From positions 1 to 64,000 of the forward strand of contig BLJB01000371.1 of assembly GCA_013423325.1 (NCBI GenBank): a stretch of DNA of 64,000 bases, in the 5' to 3' direction. Position 1 is the first letter of the stretch, and every line of letters begins with the position of its first letter. Below the pieces are notes generated by a model that was given only the letters and a program-made list of their open reading frames with translations, was not told the DNA's origin and made no database searches. A program made the translations under genes and the position numbers. Below are positions 12,653 through 25,047 of the stretch, one piece after another. Origin of the DNA: Usnea hakonensis (taxonomy: Eukaryota > Ascomycota > Lecanoromycetes > Lecanorales > Parmeliaceae).

Positions 12653-13075
12653 GGCATAGTCGTCAAGTTCTACGCACGAGCAAGAAGTTATACTTATAGA
12701 AGGTCACGTTTGGGGTTCTTTTCTAAATTTGCATTGTCATTTTGTTCATCGGCATAGGGGCTTTGGTGTTTTGTTTCGAGGCATACTATCATTTGCGATT
12801 ATAGTCATTAGAACATCTGCAAGCGACTATCTTCTTCATTAAATGTTTTAGACTTTTACTTTTACCAGAAAGAGATATACAATCAATTTGCAGTACCGCG
12901 TCCAGCGATCATTAGGCTGTCATTCAATAGTCTTCTAGTTTATTCTGAATGCAATCATAGCCAGCGACCGCGCTTCCAACCGCCCCGCTGATCTCTGTAA
13001 AAGGAAACAGAAGGAAAAATGGCTCTAGTCTTTCCAACGCTCACCTTGTCATCGGCCATCGATTTCATCCACCAC
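12653..13075. other. Intergenic between convergent genes
   Basis: The 3' flanks of the cupin (+) and DUF1275 (-) genes. AT-rich, with no further gene seen. Confidence 0.5.
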
Positions 13076-13915
13076 CTACGCCCCAGGCCAAAAGCCCCAT
13101 GCCCCCGCGATTCCCATTTTCAGTCCACCAACGACCCACAGCGTGCTCTGAATTTTGCCAGTGCTCACCGAGAGGAAGCCACCTGCAACCGCACCCAGTA
13201 CCACAGCCACGAACGCGCCAATCATTCGGTTCCTCTTTTCATTGCTGTACAACTTGGCTAAGAGGCGAGGATCCGCCGCAATATCGTGCAGCATACTCGT
13301 CAATACGACCGTCGAGATGGTGTCATGCCCCAGGGCGCGAGAGGCGACGATCTGGCCCGCGGACTGGAAACTAAGTAGTATGATTGGCAACAACTGGCGC
13401 CAGTCGATCTCTTCGTTCAGGCGGTGGAGGCGACCTTCGACGAGCTCGGCTTGGATAAAGCCGGCTGCGAGCAGCACAATGGCTCCCTGCGCTGCGAAGC
13501 TCAAGATGAAAGTGCCGCGGCGGCGGTTTCCGAGTTTACGAGTTGTACGAGCAAAGAGGAAACATCCAGAAACGTAGGCAATAATGGCGACTAGACTCTT
13601 GGCCCAGCGATAAGGACGGGTCGTTGTGTGTGACGTTGAGGCGCCAAGGCCGAAGAGGACGGTGTTGCCCGTTTGTCCGGAGACGAAGGTACCGTATGCG
13701 TTGAACAACGTGGAGTCCAGGAGGCCCGTCATGAGGCAACACAGAAGGAGAATGTGGGATGTGTGCGCGAGAGATATCTGGGAGGAGAGGAACGTTCGGA
13801 AGCGGGAAGAGCGATTTCGAAGAGGAGGCGAGGAGGCGGTTTTGTCGTTGATGGAAGGAAGGACAGAAATGGTTGTCGAATCTGTCCCTTGATGGGAGAG
13901 GTTTAAAGGAAGCAT
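13076..13915 (-). CDS. DUF1275 (YoaK-type) integral membrane protein
   Basis: A single exon of 279 aa starting at an ATG at 13915. After a polar N-terminus of about 50 residues come about six hydrophobic helices. The family hallmark is an early TGLLDSTLFNAYGTFVSGQTGN stretch, where the conserved F-x-x-x-GNT-type signature lies just after the first helix. A second conserved part, LLSFQSAGQIVASRALG, lies mid-protein. DUF1275 proteins occur in bacteria and fungi and are thought to be transporters; no substrate is established. There is no obvious partner gene next to it. Confidence 0.85.
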   Translation of the reverse strand: MLPLNLSHQGTDSTTISVLPSINDKTASSPPLRNRSSRFRTFLSSQISLAHTSHILLLCCLMTGLLDSTLFNAYGTFVSGQTGNTVLFGLGASTSHTTTRPYRWAKSLVAIIAYVSGCFLFARTTRKLGNRRRGTFILSFAAQGAIVLLAAGFIQAELVEGRLHRLNEEIDWRQLLPIILLSFQSAGQIVASRALGHDTISTVVLTSMLHDIAADPRLLAKLYSNEKRNRMIGAFVAVVLGAVAGGFLSVSTGKIQSTLWVVGGLKMGIAGAWGFWPGA

Positions 13916-16900
13916 TTCGAGACTAAGTTCGGTCTTGACAACGGCGTATGTGCTTGTGGCTCTTGTTACGGGTGGCTCGTATCGTTGGTGGCCTAAGTTT
14001 TGCGAGCTGCGAATGACTGAGGAGGAGTCCTTGAACTGCCAAGATTGTGTTCAAAAGACACGAACAGCGAGCAGCGGAAGGCAAGGGGTTCATAAGCTTT
14101 GCGGTACGAAGTAAAGCTTAGAAGATCTTGGCCTGATAGTAGAGGCGTAATCAACCGTGGGCTTGCGTAAGTAGATGACTTTTACATTCTCAATTTGCAT
14201 CCCGTCTCTACGGCAATTCTCCACCCCTTTAGCAGTATTATCCTCGCAGTGGTGGGGGATGATGCCATGATGCCAGTGAATGGCTGAATTCGCTTGGCAA
14301 AAATGTTGAATTCTCCGTCACGAATATACTCTGTCTGGCCAGGTCGTAGCGGTCAAAAATTTCTACTCCGCTCATCCTCCCACCAGACGGCCGATCCGGT
14401 GAGGAGATAAGTACGCCAAGAATCTTGTAGGCCACACGTTCGAGGGCGGTGAAGGCAGTAAGGGCGACTTGGCGTGCATCTCCTGGTGTTTTGTTCATGT
14501 CGGATACTTGCTGTCTGGCACGGATATAAGATGCAGCAGGGGGAGTGGAGACTCATATAGGATTGGGCAAATAAAAGCGAAAAGGCTTTCGGAACTCAAG
14601 GTTGCTGCGGCAAGATGAGGCGGGACTAGGCGAGAGAGATCGAAATAATTGAATCTAGATTCAAAGAAGGGGCTTCGAAGATTAGTAATGTAAGGGGTGG
14701 AATGTCAACACGGGTATTAGGATATTGATGTGGTAGGTCTCATCTTGTAAGCCAAGTGAAATAAAGCTGCAGGCCAAGTAGGGCCAAGACTGGCTGTGCT
14801 CTTGGCTGCATATGGATATCCCACAACAATCGAGACTGCAATCTTTTTGTCGTAAGACGGAGAACGGCAGATTCTAGCAGACAATACTCGAAAGTTGAAG
14901 TAGAAATCCCTCTTGGGCCTTAAATTGAAGATTAGCGAAGGTCATCATGAGTTGAAGGAGCCCTAGATGTCATGTGGCATTTCATATGTCGCGCGCTTCA
15001 AGCATCTATTCCCTCGGTGAGTATCTAGTATTGGCATCTCCAGCAAAGACGAAACAAGCAGGTCATGCTGAAGTCAAGATAAGCATGACTCGCGACAATA
15101 TGCAGCTCCCAGTTAAAAAGTCCGTTGTCGGTCCGCACCCTTGCCATGGCCTTTCCGAGAGCCCCGGCGCAAAGTAAATCGCATCATTATTTCTCTGAAG
15201 AATATATCGGCACGACATGCGCCAAATTCCTGCTGGGGAATAATATAAAAATCTAGCATTTGGGAGACGGGAACCATGACGCCCTACTGGCGACAATTCG
15301 ACAAAGTAGCAAATTGGCAATCGTCAGTGTACATAGCCAAGGACTTGGCTGCTTGGCATGCCCTGAAAGATCCCACACATCGCTCTTGGTAGTAGCTTGT
15401 CGGCGATAAGAGTGCTTAATGATTTGGAATTTGACTCTGAGGGGACCCTGCTTTTCTCCATCTTCAGATTGATTGTCGGGTGTCAGCTTGCGCGTCGCCT
15501 TCTTGAACCCCACCGTTGAATGTGTGACCGACATTAGATTTGCAGGGATTCAAATTCTTTGTGCTGACGTGAGGTTCAGGAGGGAGAAGCCAAGTCGATG
15601 TGGATCTAAACGTAAGCCTGGGAATGATAAGGAGCGATGGACCTGAGCTGAGTGAATGACGCTTACAAAGCCTTCAGGACGATCCGTTGAATACTCAATA
15701 TTGTTTTATCGATGAACTTGTTGATCGGCGTGCAGATCGGGCAACAATGTTGACAGTCGGAGTATTACCAAGCAGATGGGAAGCGTATCTCGGGAGGTGA
15801 CTGTCGCGAGTCAGGTTGCCCAGGCTTCGTCGGCTTATCACAAAGACTAGATTCTTTATGCAATCTAGTATATCTTAGCAATCGCTGAGATTCAAAATCA
15901 AGAACCTGATGTCTCTCGGTATAGTCAATACCTCGATCCGAGTTGTATCATCCTAATCGATTCGAGAAGGATGGCCAAGACCTTCAACTTCATCCTTCAT
16001 GCACTACAGCAAGAATTGGAGACAAGTGGAGATGTACTTACGTTGGCAGGGACTTTTATGGATTCTTACAGAATCGAAGCAACTCTGCGTTCTACCAAGT
16101 CAAGACTGGAGCAGAATTCCCAATTTTCCACAGCCCATGAGCTGCGAGGCTCATGACAACCCTTTGCTAAACCTGGTGCTGTAGCGTCCAACTCTATATC
16201 GACTCAATGCTTAGCTGCCTCTTTCCTCATAATGTCGTCTAAGAGACAAAAGTAAGGAATCACCGTGCTACAGCCAAGCATGCGCTAGCCGATGGTCGAC
16301 TGAACCTGCATCTTGACGCCCACCAAAAATCCTATCTGGGTCTCGAACTCTCTTTGGAGCACCCTACACCCTACTTACGCCGTTCCAGCGGACCCCAGTT
16401 GCCGAGATCATATCGTAAGACTTCAGTATTGCACCACAACATCGTTTGACTGTGTACATATTTGTGTTCGCACACCTGAAAATCGACAAGTGATACACAG
16501 CCGTCAGCAAGCACTTTTTGTTCAACTAGTATCTGACGAAACAGTCATAACCCCTCATTGTGCTACGGTGATACTCGATATCCCTTGAAGTATTTCAATT
16601 TCAAACCCTAGCAGAGCTGTCTTTGCGTAAATGCTGAAGACAAGGCCACCATACAACGAAGTCCCCAGTCTTATCTAGGTCAGCACTCTGTCCTTGCGAA
16701 CATGTTCTCCGCATTCTTCACTCGACCCGGCAGGCAATTCTATAGTCTGACATAGTCCTGCGTCGCGTCCAACAGTCAAGAGCCATCGACGGCTCCAGGT
16801 AGCTTGTGGCCGACTACTGCCGTTTCTGGGCGGAACGTACTTGACTAGATCAATTGGTTGAATCCACTTCTGACTTAGCGAGCGCCTGGTAGATTTTGCA

Positions 16901-17763
16901 AGATAAGAGTTTTTCAAATCAGGAACCCACAAGAACGAGCTATCGTTTGTGTCCGGGTATTTTAGCCTCTGCGGATACCCGTCTATTCATCATTTGCATC
17001 ATCGAACAAACCTCACAAAGGCTCAGCAACTATTCAATCTAGAAACGCGCTTGCAGATTCTAGAGCGAGGGAGGTGGTTCCACGTAAGATTTTAGTCATG
17101 GAGTGTGGGATTTCTATATAAGAGAGGCCAATTACATACTCCATGACAAGACCACTAAGTATGTGTTATTCATATATTAAGAAGATGATGCATCGTTTTC
17201 CAAAATCTCATACATCGACAGACACAATACCCGAGTAGCTTTAGCACGGGCAGGATTCTCTTCAAGTGACTCGTACTTTGAAACGCGGCGTCCAAGGAGG
17301 GTAAAGTCAGACTGACAGAGCTGAAGATTAAGGTGAACATTTTTAATATATTGAGAGTATAACTTGACAAGATATGACAAGTACCTACTTTTCCAGTTCT
17401 CTTCTAGTACGTTCCATCAAGCCGAAGCAGCGAGCGATGTCTTACTGCTGACTTCTTGAATGGTCTGCTTGAGATTTCCACAGTCAGCCTAGAGCTACTT
17501 GCATATGTTTGAAGGAGGATTGAAAGTAGCAAAGATTGGATTACTATGACATCAGTCTCCTTTCACATAAGCTAGCAGTCTGAGCCCACCGGCTTTAAAA
17601 TCTGACCGATGACCCACGAACATGAGCTCCACGAACAGCGTCGAGTGTTGACTTAATACTGCCATAGTATCAGCTCTATGTGAGATCTTGATCAGGTTGA
17701 AGAAGTCTTGCGCACAGCCTCAGACGTAATGCCTTGTCAGGCCGAGACACTCGTCACAGGATG
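13916..17763. other. Long gene-free stretch (3.8 kb)
   Basis: Only short open frames (under 100 codons) occur here, on both strands, with no family motif, codon bias or intron chain that joins them. The frame at 14238-14498 (-) is the best of them, but I cannot support it. Composition is intermediate and not strongly RIP-like. Confidence 0.5.
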
Positions 17764-19103
17764 TCAATGTGTCAAGACGCAGGGACAAAAATGGTGGACA
17801 CAATTGGGAGGAAGATTAAAATAATTGATGTATCCTATCCCTACCAGAAGGCTAAGAAGAAAATGCATCGCAGCAGGCGACAGAGTTCGATTCTCAAGCT
17901 CTTCAACAGGTACAGGAGGATTTGTAACTCGAGGCCAGTGTTTGTGGGCAAGAAGTTGGCCTATAAAAGACAATCTGTCCACCATCTAGGTCATTTAGCA
18001 TCTTACTTGAGACTTGGCGTCTTAGAATCAAGCTTACCATTCCACGTCGTTCCATCTGACCCAACAGCAGCTTGACCCGCAGAGCCGGGTGGGCCGGTCT
18101 GGATATCAAAATGCACCGAGCAAGAGGAACTATCCTTATAGTCATCACTTGTACTCCCACACCAATGGTCGCCAGCCGAGTAACATGCATCAACAATCTG
18201 TACCGTGATTGTGGAACCGCTTGCGACACCGTCATTGTAGGCATTGAAGCCGGTTGTGGAGAGCTCATAGCAGGTACCACAGGCACTTCCACAGTTCGGT
18301 TGGCCGGCGCTGTTTAGGGCACCGTTGAAGAGTTTTTGGTTGACAGCGGCGTTGTAGACGCCGGAGCCACCGCCCCATTCCCAGGAGTTCTGTCCACAAT
18401 CGCAGGCGGAACCCATCCAGCCGTAGTACTGTAGTAGATTCAGCTGTAGTCCCCAAGGGCGCCATTCAAGAAAGACAAACCGATGTAGAAGCCACTCCAT
18501 CGAAACCTCCTGATGCGCTTATGGAGTTGCAGTCACCGATAGTAGCAGCCTGCGAGCCGCCAGTGTTGGAAGTCAGATCACCAGTACCAGAGCCGGTGTT
18601 GTCGGTAGCCATATCAGCTAAACCAGAGCCGGTGTTAGAGCCGGATTTCTCGATAGACTTATCAGCCGGACCAGATGAGGTTCCACCAGTAGGCGATGGG
18701 GACGGGCTCGAGCCGCCTGTAGCAGTGTCACTGGGTTGTTGGCATTGCCATGATGGGTCGGGAGCCCAGGAGCCGTCGACTTGTTCGCGACACTGTGCAT
18801 ATGCTGCTCATGGTATCAGCAGATACTTTGCGTGAAAGGGTCGAAGACTCGTCCCAGAGCCGAGATCATGGGGCTGCACGTACTGTCATCTTTGCAAATA
18901 CATTCGCTTCCTGTGGCGCAAGGTAGCGGTCCGTTGATGCCTTGACTAGGATAGTTGCAAGGATCCCACAATGCCACCGGCGTTGAGCTTTGGCGCCTTG
19001 ACAGACGACTGCCAACGGCATGGACATTTTCGGAATACTGAGCAACTGCGAGCAGCAGCAGTTCGATGCTTGAGATGGTTGAGTACATGATCGATGTTGA
19101 CAA
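17764..19103 (-). CDS. Secreted CBM1-linker-GH45/expansin-like cell-wall protein
   Basis: Model: exons 19103-18884, 18803-18481, 18428-18038 and 17960-17764 (introns 80, 52 and 77 bp), giving 376 aa. Residues 1 to about 30 are a signal peptide, followed by a dibasic site (SRR). Residues 44-78 form a fungal cellulose-binding CBM1 ending YAQC, completed by the first splice. A Ser/Thr/Gly/Pro linker (79 to about 163) leads to a barwin-like GH45 domain (about 164-312) with the GSACGTCYEL and HFD motifs (Asp289, the usual catalytic acid). At the place where GH45 enzymes carry the catalytic-base Asp after the YY/YW pair, this protein has Gly (YYGWMG, 182-187). It may therefore be expansin-like or a low-activity endoglucanase. 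The last exon (about 65 residues with a hydrophobic patch) is atypical and the least certain part. Without the third splice the protein would stop at 18003. Confidence 0.78.
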
Positions 19104-22100
19104 AAGCTACGCTTTTGTACTGCTGATAAGTTGTCTTGGACGAGGAGACTTGAGTCAACCACAAAATGTATTTTCGATCGTAATGAGGTTGAATGTGGTT
19201 GGAGAACATCGCTTCAAATACTGGACTTATCGCAGGGTGAAGTTGCAGGATTAATACATCAGGATCCTAGATACCTTCCCGTCCTGATGAAATGAAACTG
19301 AACCATTAAATTGATGACGGCAAATTTCATACAACCTGGATCCGAAACCCAAGCTTGTCAGCCAGAGGTCGATGAAGCCAAGCGCTTAGACAGTCACGTG
19401 GAGAAAGGCACTTTGACCGAAAAACACACTAGATAGATCTTCCGGGAAAGCACATAGGTTGATGTTGCTCAGGATGCATGAATCGGCATGGATGACCCTG
19501 TAGCGACTAGATATTGGAATTCTCTGCGTATTTGGCTCGATAAGTCTGACACTCGTTTTATTCTGTGTGGCGGGCTTTATGGTGCTCATTGTGTGGGAGA
19601 CGATTGATGAATCCGATTCCTGCGCGCCGCAAGAACAAGCTCAAATAACCGCCCTTTCTCGTCCTTCACAAGCTAGCGCCCCAAGTGATAATAGTCACTA
19701 GATAAGGTAGTTCAGCTGGAGCATTCAGCACCCTTCTTTCCCAGTATGGCGGCATCATTGTTGAATTGACAATTTCGGCTATGTGGTTTCATGGTTCCCA
19801 GCTTTCTCTTGGCAGTGGTCAGGGGTTCTACCCGAAATACATGTCAATTAGGACAGGATCCAGGGGAGTTTCTGGAGATCAATCAATCATCTGTACACTT
19901 TTTACCTCCTAATCTTTCTCATCGTGGAGCACTGTTGGAACGTAAAAGTACGTTTGAAGTGATCTGCCGGACGCCACAGGGTGTCCTCGGTTTCCACAAT
20001 GCCATTCCACCAATCAGATCCCGATCCCGAGCCGCAGAGGATTCTGATGAGACGGTCCATGTTTCAATTCGTGGGATTTTGCCTAAGCAGGCGGGTCGCA
20101 TAAAGTCTAGTTGGTGGAAAATTCTCCGGGCCGCGTCGAGCTCGGGGCATCCCTAAACGCTCAATTGCGTGGGGGCCCAATGTTTCATAGCGTAAGGTAA
20201 GGTATGTTGTACAGTGTTACTCTCTCTCAAATTATTACAAGCACTTGAACGTTCTTCAGCTATATTGTACCCCGCCACCGGCAAAAGAAAACATCAAGTT
20301 CACAAGCACTAATCAACGATTCATGTAACACGCTCTATGATCAATGTTTAGTACCACATGCATTCTCAAATCCAGTCACGTACCTTAATTTTATGCCCGT
20401 GTGAACACTTGACTCCGGTGTAACATTTGAGCCGTCTTCGAAGGTAGTGCACCCTATCCCCTCCTTAGCACACTTCGAATCAGAGCGGGCGGAATGGTGC
20501 GTAAAGAGCAGAGAACGAGGGTTCGGAAAGTCGCTAGCGCAAGTATGTGGGGTTTCGAGCTACACGGTAAAAGAAAGAGGGGAAGCTGGATCATGAGAGC
20601 GTTGATGGCAAAAGATGGTCTGGGTGTGGCCATCTCATTTTTTTAAAAAAAAGGTTTATATTTGCAAACAAACACTTTTCTTCTACATACGGCCACAGAC
20701 TGTTGAAAACTCGGCTTCCCGTCCGCTCAGCCAAAGATAAGCCTCAGATCGGCTAATTAGTAGTTGGGTCGGTGACGACCAGCGAATACTAGCTGCTGTA
20801 TGTTTTTCGTACTTTTTTCCCATGAGAACCCTGTGAGTAACTTCTTGGGCTTTGAGAAGTTTCTTTGGGGAGGAGAACCTTGAACACCCCCGGTCGATTG
20901 GGGATCACCCAGAAACAATGCGGTTTGCAAAAGTGGTTCCATTGTCTCGGTTTCCAGCACACCCATCACCGTTCCTCAAATGCCAACAACCCGTGGGCTT
21001 CTTCACAGACACCGTGTTGCACTAGATTGGACGTATCAGGTATCAGACATCACTACAACCTGGAGTACGAAGGCTTGGAATTTTTGAGTGGATAAAGGCG
21101 GAGACACAAGATGAGAAACCGCGGAGGTAAGAAGCCGGATAGAGAGACTACAAAGTGAGCCGCAAGCCGAAAGTTCCCGGTCTTGGAGCGTGATTATTCT
21201 CTCTACACAAAACCCGAACTAAAAGTCTCGTTATACTTACCCTTTCTAATAATACTCTGCGCAGAAAAAGCGTCGACCAGAACAGTAGCAAGACTGCGCT
21301 GGCTCTGCGTCCCCAGTGAACTAATACAACCGTTCTATATACTCATCACTATTGGAAAACGATGCACCGCCTTCTTAAGATACGAACAACACATAATCGG
21401 CAAGGGTCTTGGCATGGATGTCACAGCTAGTCGAGCACTTCTCCCTACATAGCTATTCAATCAATCAATCCTACACCCTCACTAAATTATAATAATCACT
21501 CTCCACCCCAAACCTCAACCAATCCCAAAAAGAAGCCCCTAGAATCCTTTCCATTCCCATCTCATCCCTTTGACCTCCCTCTCTCTCCGATCTCCGAGCA
21601 GACTCTAAGTCCCGCACTCGCCCTACCTGTCCCCAGCACAACATCTCCCTCTCCATCAAACCCCCACAAACCCCACCAGAAACTCCACGAACCAGTCGCA
21701 ACCAAACCATAAGAACTGCGGAGTAAACTCGGGACTGACAGAGTTGAGACACGTAGTCAGTCCGAGGAGACAAGTTTCTGATTTCTATATTTAGTTTGGG
21801 CTAGAAGAGCTGCGACACACAGGTGGGTTAGATTTCGTTTAAGAGACGGGCTGAAATTCACAGAGAGCGGTTGGGAAAGGGAAGTGGTTTGTGTTGTGAG
21901 TTTAGGGTGGCTTCCGGGTACGAATGTTTCATGATGCGGCCCGGAGCAACCCTTTTGTTCGCGGCTTGATGGAGAGAGAGGTCTGGGCATTTAGATTGGG
22001 GTCCAATTTATTCCGAGGACACCACTAGTGACGCTATCATTGCTAAATATATATCGAACGGGTCCTAGTAATGACCGATACAGTCTCGGAAATCGAGGAT

Positions 22101-22167
22101 TCGCATGATAAGTTTAGAAAATCGCTACGTCAGCTTATCTATGCTTGCTAACCTCGCAATTCAGTGC
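19104..22167. other. Long gene-free stretch (3.1 kb)
   Basis: No supported gene. The open frames (for example 19791-20156 + and 21471-21773 -) lack family motifs or splice continuity. A pyrimidine-rich segment lies at 21470-21700. Part of the right end is the 3' flank of the receptor gene ending at 22168. Confidence 0.45.
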
Positions 22168-23623
22168 TCAGATCCCTCCATTGAAGTATCGAGATTCCTG
22201 ATGTATCCTTATGCTCGCAGCGTTCATCTCTTCAATGACGTTGTCCGTCCTTTCTATTCCCTGCGACAAGTCGTTTCTTAGCGGCCATTCCGTTCCCCCT
22301 CCCACTCTCAAGTCGCCTCTGGCACCACCAACAAAGACATGAGTATCCACACCAGCCAAAGGATCCCAACTCCAACCTGCGCTACTGTTGATGTATCCGA
22401 AGCCCGCGTTTGAGTTCGGCATGGACCTAGCTGGCACGATTACCTTATTCAATGGCTCTTCGTCGTCGAGAAAATGCAACGGCCTTTCGAGGACGGGCTC
22501 AGGCCTGGGGCCAAGGAGAAACGAGAGGTGTTTTCGTAAGAAAGGTTGTATGACCATGAGGCATCCGCAGATTACGGAGAGGTTGGTTTCGACGACTCCA
22601 AGGGAGGTAGGGATGACGATAGCGCGAGTCAGATCATAGGTGTGAAGGAGGCGGGCGACGAAGTAGATGCGGAGCGCGCTGACGATGCATGTTCTGTGGT
22701 GTGGACGTTAGGATCCTGAATGGTATTCACGCTCGCTCGAAGAGAGCGGTGATTGCGGTGACCTTACAGTGATCCAGTAGCCAACGCACCGCCAGCCATA
22801 ATCTTTGTGCGTATATCAACATCCCACGCTTTCAAGTAGGGTAGCGGCAACAGAAGGACTGCGAGGTCGACTACAAGGTTGAAAATGGTATTGGCGAGGA
22901 ACTCAGGGACCCGATCGCAACGACCTGTCTTGGTCATATCCCACACTTTAGCGATTGGGTGACATTGCAACGACAATGCCAAGCAGAATGCAATCGTGCA
23001 GGCTATGGTGATGACCAATACAGTGTAGGTTCCGACGCAGATGTTCTTGTTGTCTGGAAATACGCGTAGGTAGGACAGTAAGATTGCAATCTTGGGTAGG
23101 GCGGTTGCTGGGACGTAGAGGAAGACTGAAGCTGCCGTCAACTAGCTACTTAGTAAGTATCGGCTCTTTTTGTATGGAGTTGATACTATGCAGCAGCCTT
23201 ACCCGATCATAGACCCTGATATTGTCCGTTGGTATGTCCCATAGATGCCTTCCGCTCCCTAATCGCCCCATCTCTAATCATCCTGGTTAGCAATTCAATC
23301 AGAGGGGTGCGCGTCGCAGGCATTACCTAAGCACGCTGCGGTCCACGCAGCGCTAAACGCCCAAGCAACAATGATCACATCTTGAGTTGGTCAGATTTGG
23401 AGCAGCTAGGCCGGATAAAGTTTGACTCACAATCTTCAGCATGACTTGCTCTGAGGATTCGGACCTTAGTGTACACCCGCAAAGCCAAGACAAGAGTGGA
23501 AAGAGTCAGGAACACGACGCTGATCGGAACGATGCCACCGGAAACGTGATCAGGATTTGTAAAGTTGGGTGTGATGTCAGCTGGAGGAGGAAAAGCGCCA
23601 TTGGCGGAAATGTTCGCCTTCAT
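22168..23623 (-). CDS. Pth11-like seven-transmembrane receptor (fungal rhodopsin domain)
   Basis: Model: exons 23623-23431, 23380-23327, 23273-23203, 23141-22768 and 22693-22168, giving 405 aa. All four introns (50, 53, 61 and 74 bp) have GT..AG ends and good branch sites. The protein has a short N-terminal tail and about seven membrane helices. Family blocks seen are HAEDYVIIVAW after helix 2, GRHLWDIP, LPKIAILLSYLRVF (helix 4), the extracellular RC-P-FLANTIFNLVVDL segment and LPLPYLKAW. The C-terminal tail of about 130 residues is cytoplasmic. This is the integral-membrane rhodopsin-like family that includes Pth11-related receptors of plant-associated fungi; the ligand is unknown. There is no N-terminal CFEM cysteine domain. 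Confidence 0.85.
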
Positions 23624-25047
23624 CTTGACTTCTGAGATTGGCGACAAACTAGCTGTTAAGGATGCGATGAGTATTTTGTGTTGGAGATTGGTCACCTCTC
23701 TGGGACTCAACACAAAAGAGTCTCTTCGTCCACCTAAACATGGCCGATTTACACAACAGCTGCGATTGGTACCGAAGTCTAGCAATGCCGCCGTCTGTGA
23801 ATGTACGGACTCGGAGCTGGCTCGATGGAGAAAGTGGGGTTTGCACGGATTCTCAAAATTTCAGGTACAGCGAGTGATATCAATGGCGTGGAATACTGCA
23901 CTGGACCATATTGGGTGATGCTACCAGCTTGCGAGGACTGTTGTATCACTGAAAGGAGTGTGCTGCCGACAATGTGGCCGCAATGCGTGTTTGTACTCCT
24001 CGAATATGAGCTCTCTAGATCTTTTCGCAGCAAATATGGCACCTATTGCCGAGTTTTCTGCATAGCTTGAGACCCTTGCCCAATCATCTTGGGTGCTCGA
24101 GCTCATGAGACTTATTAGTGCGAGGCAGCGGGACGGAGAACGGCCAGTCTAGAGATGCAGGTCGAGTCTGAGGCGCTTGAAGAAGCCGTTGAGGCCGCTT
24201 GAAGCCATCGCTTCATTGGTGAATTCAAACGATCATTTCGGCTTTGTGCAGAAACGGGTCTTGAGACGGCCGCGCACCTGCAGGAAAGTATCTCACGTTT
24301 TTGAATTAGTCCTCCCGCACTCCTTGCTTGAGTTAGGGGTCAACGTGGTTGATCCGTAGCTGTGTGCACTCGTGCTGAAGGATGGGTGAAGGGGGTGAGG
24401 AAGGTAGACATAGATGATCGCTGCTCCCTGAAACCAACTGACCACTGCTCCAGCTCGATATTGTCCGATTGAGAATAGGCACTGAGTGTACACAGATACT
24501 TTACGGTATGTTCACTTCACCTTTCAGTTCAATAGTTCCTTTTGCTTATACGCTTTGGCCTCTTATGTTGGGTGACGCCTACAAGACACCCCACTTTTTT
24601 TCGGAGAATATTCCATCGATTGCGGGGCTTGCCGAGTTATGTCTCACTCGCATATGTTGTAGTGGGGACCTGCAGGAGATGAATTCGAATCTGAAAGCCG
24701 GCGCTAGTAGCGATAGTATCACTTGGTCACTAGGCTGGGCTTTTTCTAAGGTTGAGGTGTTAATAAAGGAGAGTATAAGACATGGAAGGCATGAGATGCA
24801 CTGATGGTTCCAGGCAACTGGTTGCCGTCTTCTATCTCAGGGCAATTTCCATTTCTTCTGCTATCGACGTACGTACACTAGACTTTTAAGCTAATTGAGA
24901 GGGTAAGAGCCATCCAGATCCTTCCGATAGGGCAATGTCTCACCGTCCGGTGACTTAAGCTTATTCCAAACCAGGTCAACTTCGAAACAGGGACCGGCGA
25001 TCGTAGCCCTTCTCTCCACCTCTTCTCCTTCCCCAGCCATCATACCA
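23624..25047. other. Intergenic between receptor and flavoprotein genes
   Basis: Several open frames of 60-136 codons, none with recognisable content. The longer frame at 24469-24804 (+) has no family signal. Contains the promoter of the receptor and the 3' flank of the flavoprotein gene. Confidence 0.4.
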
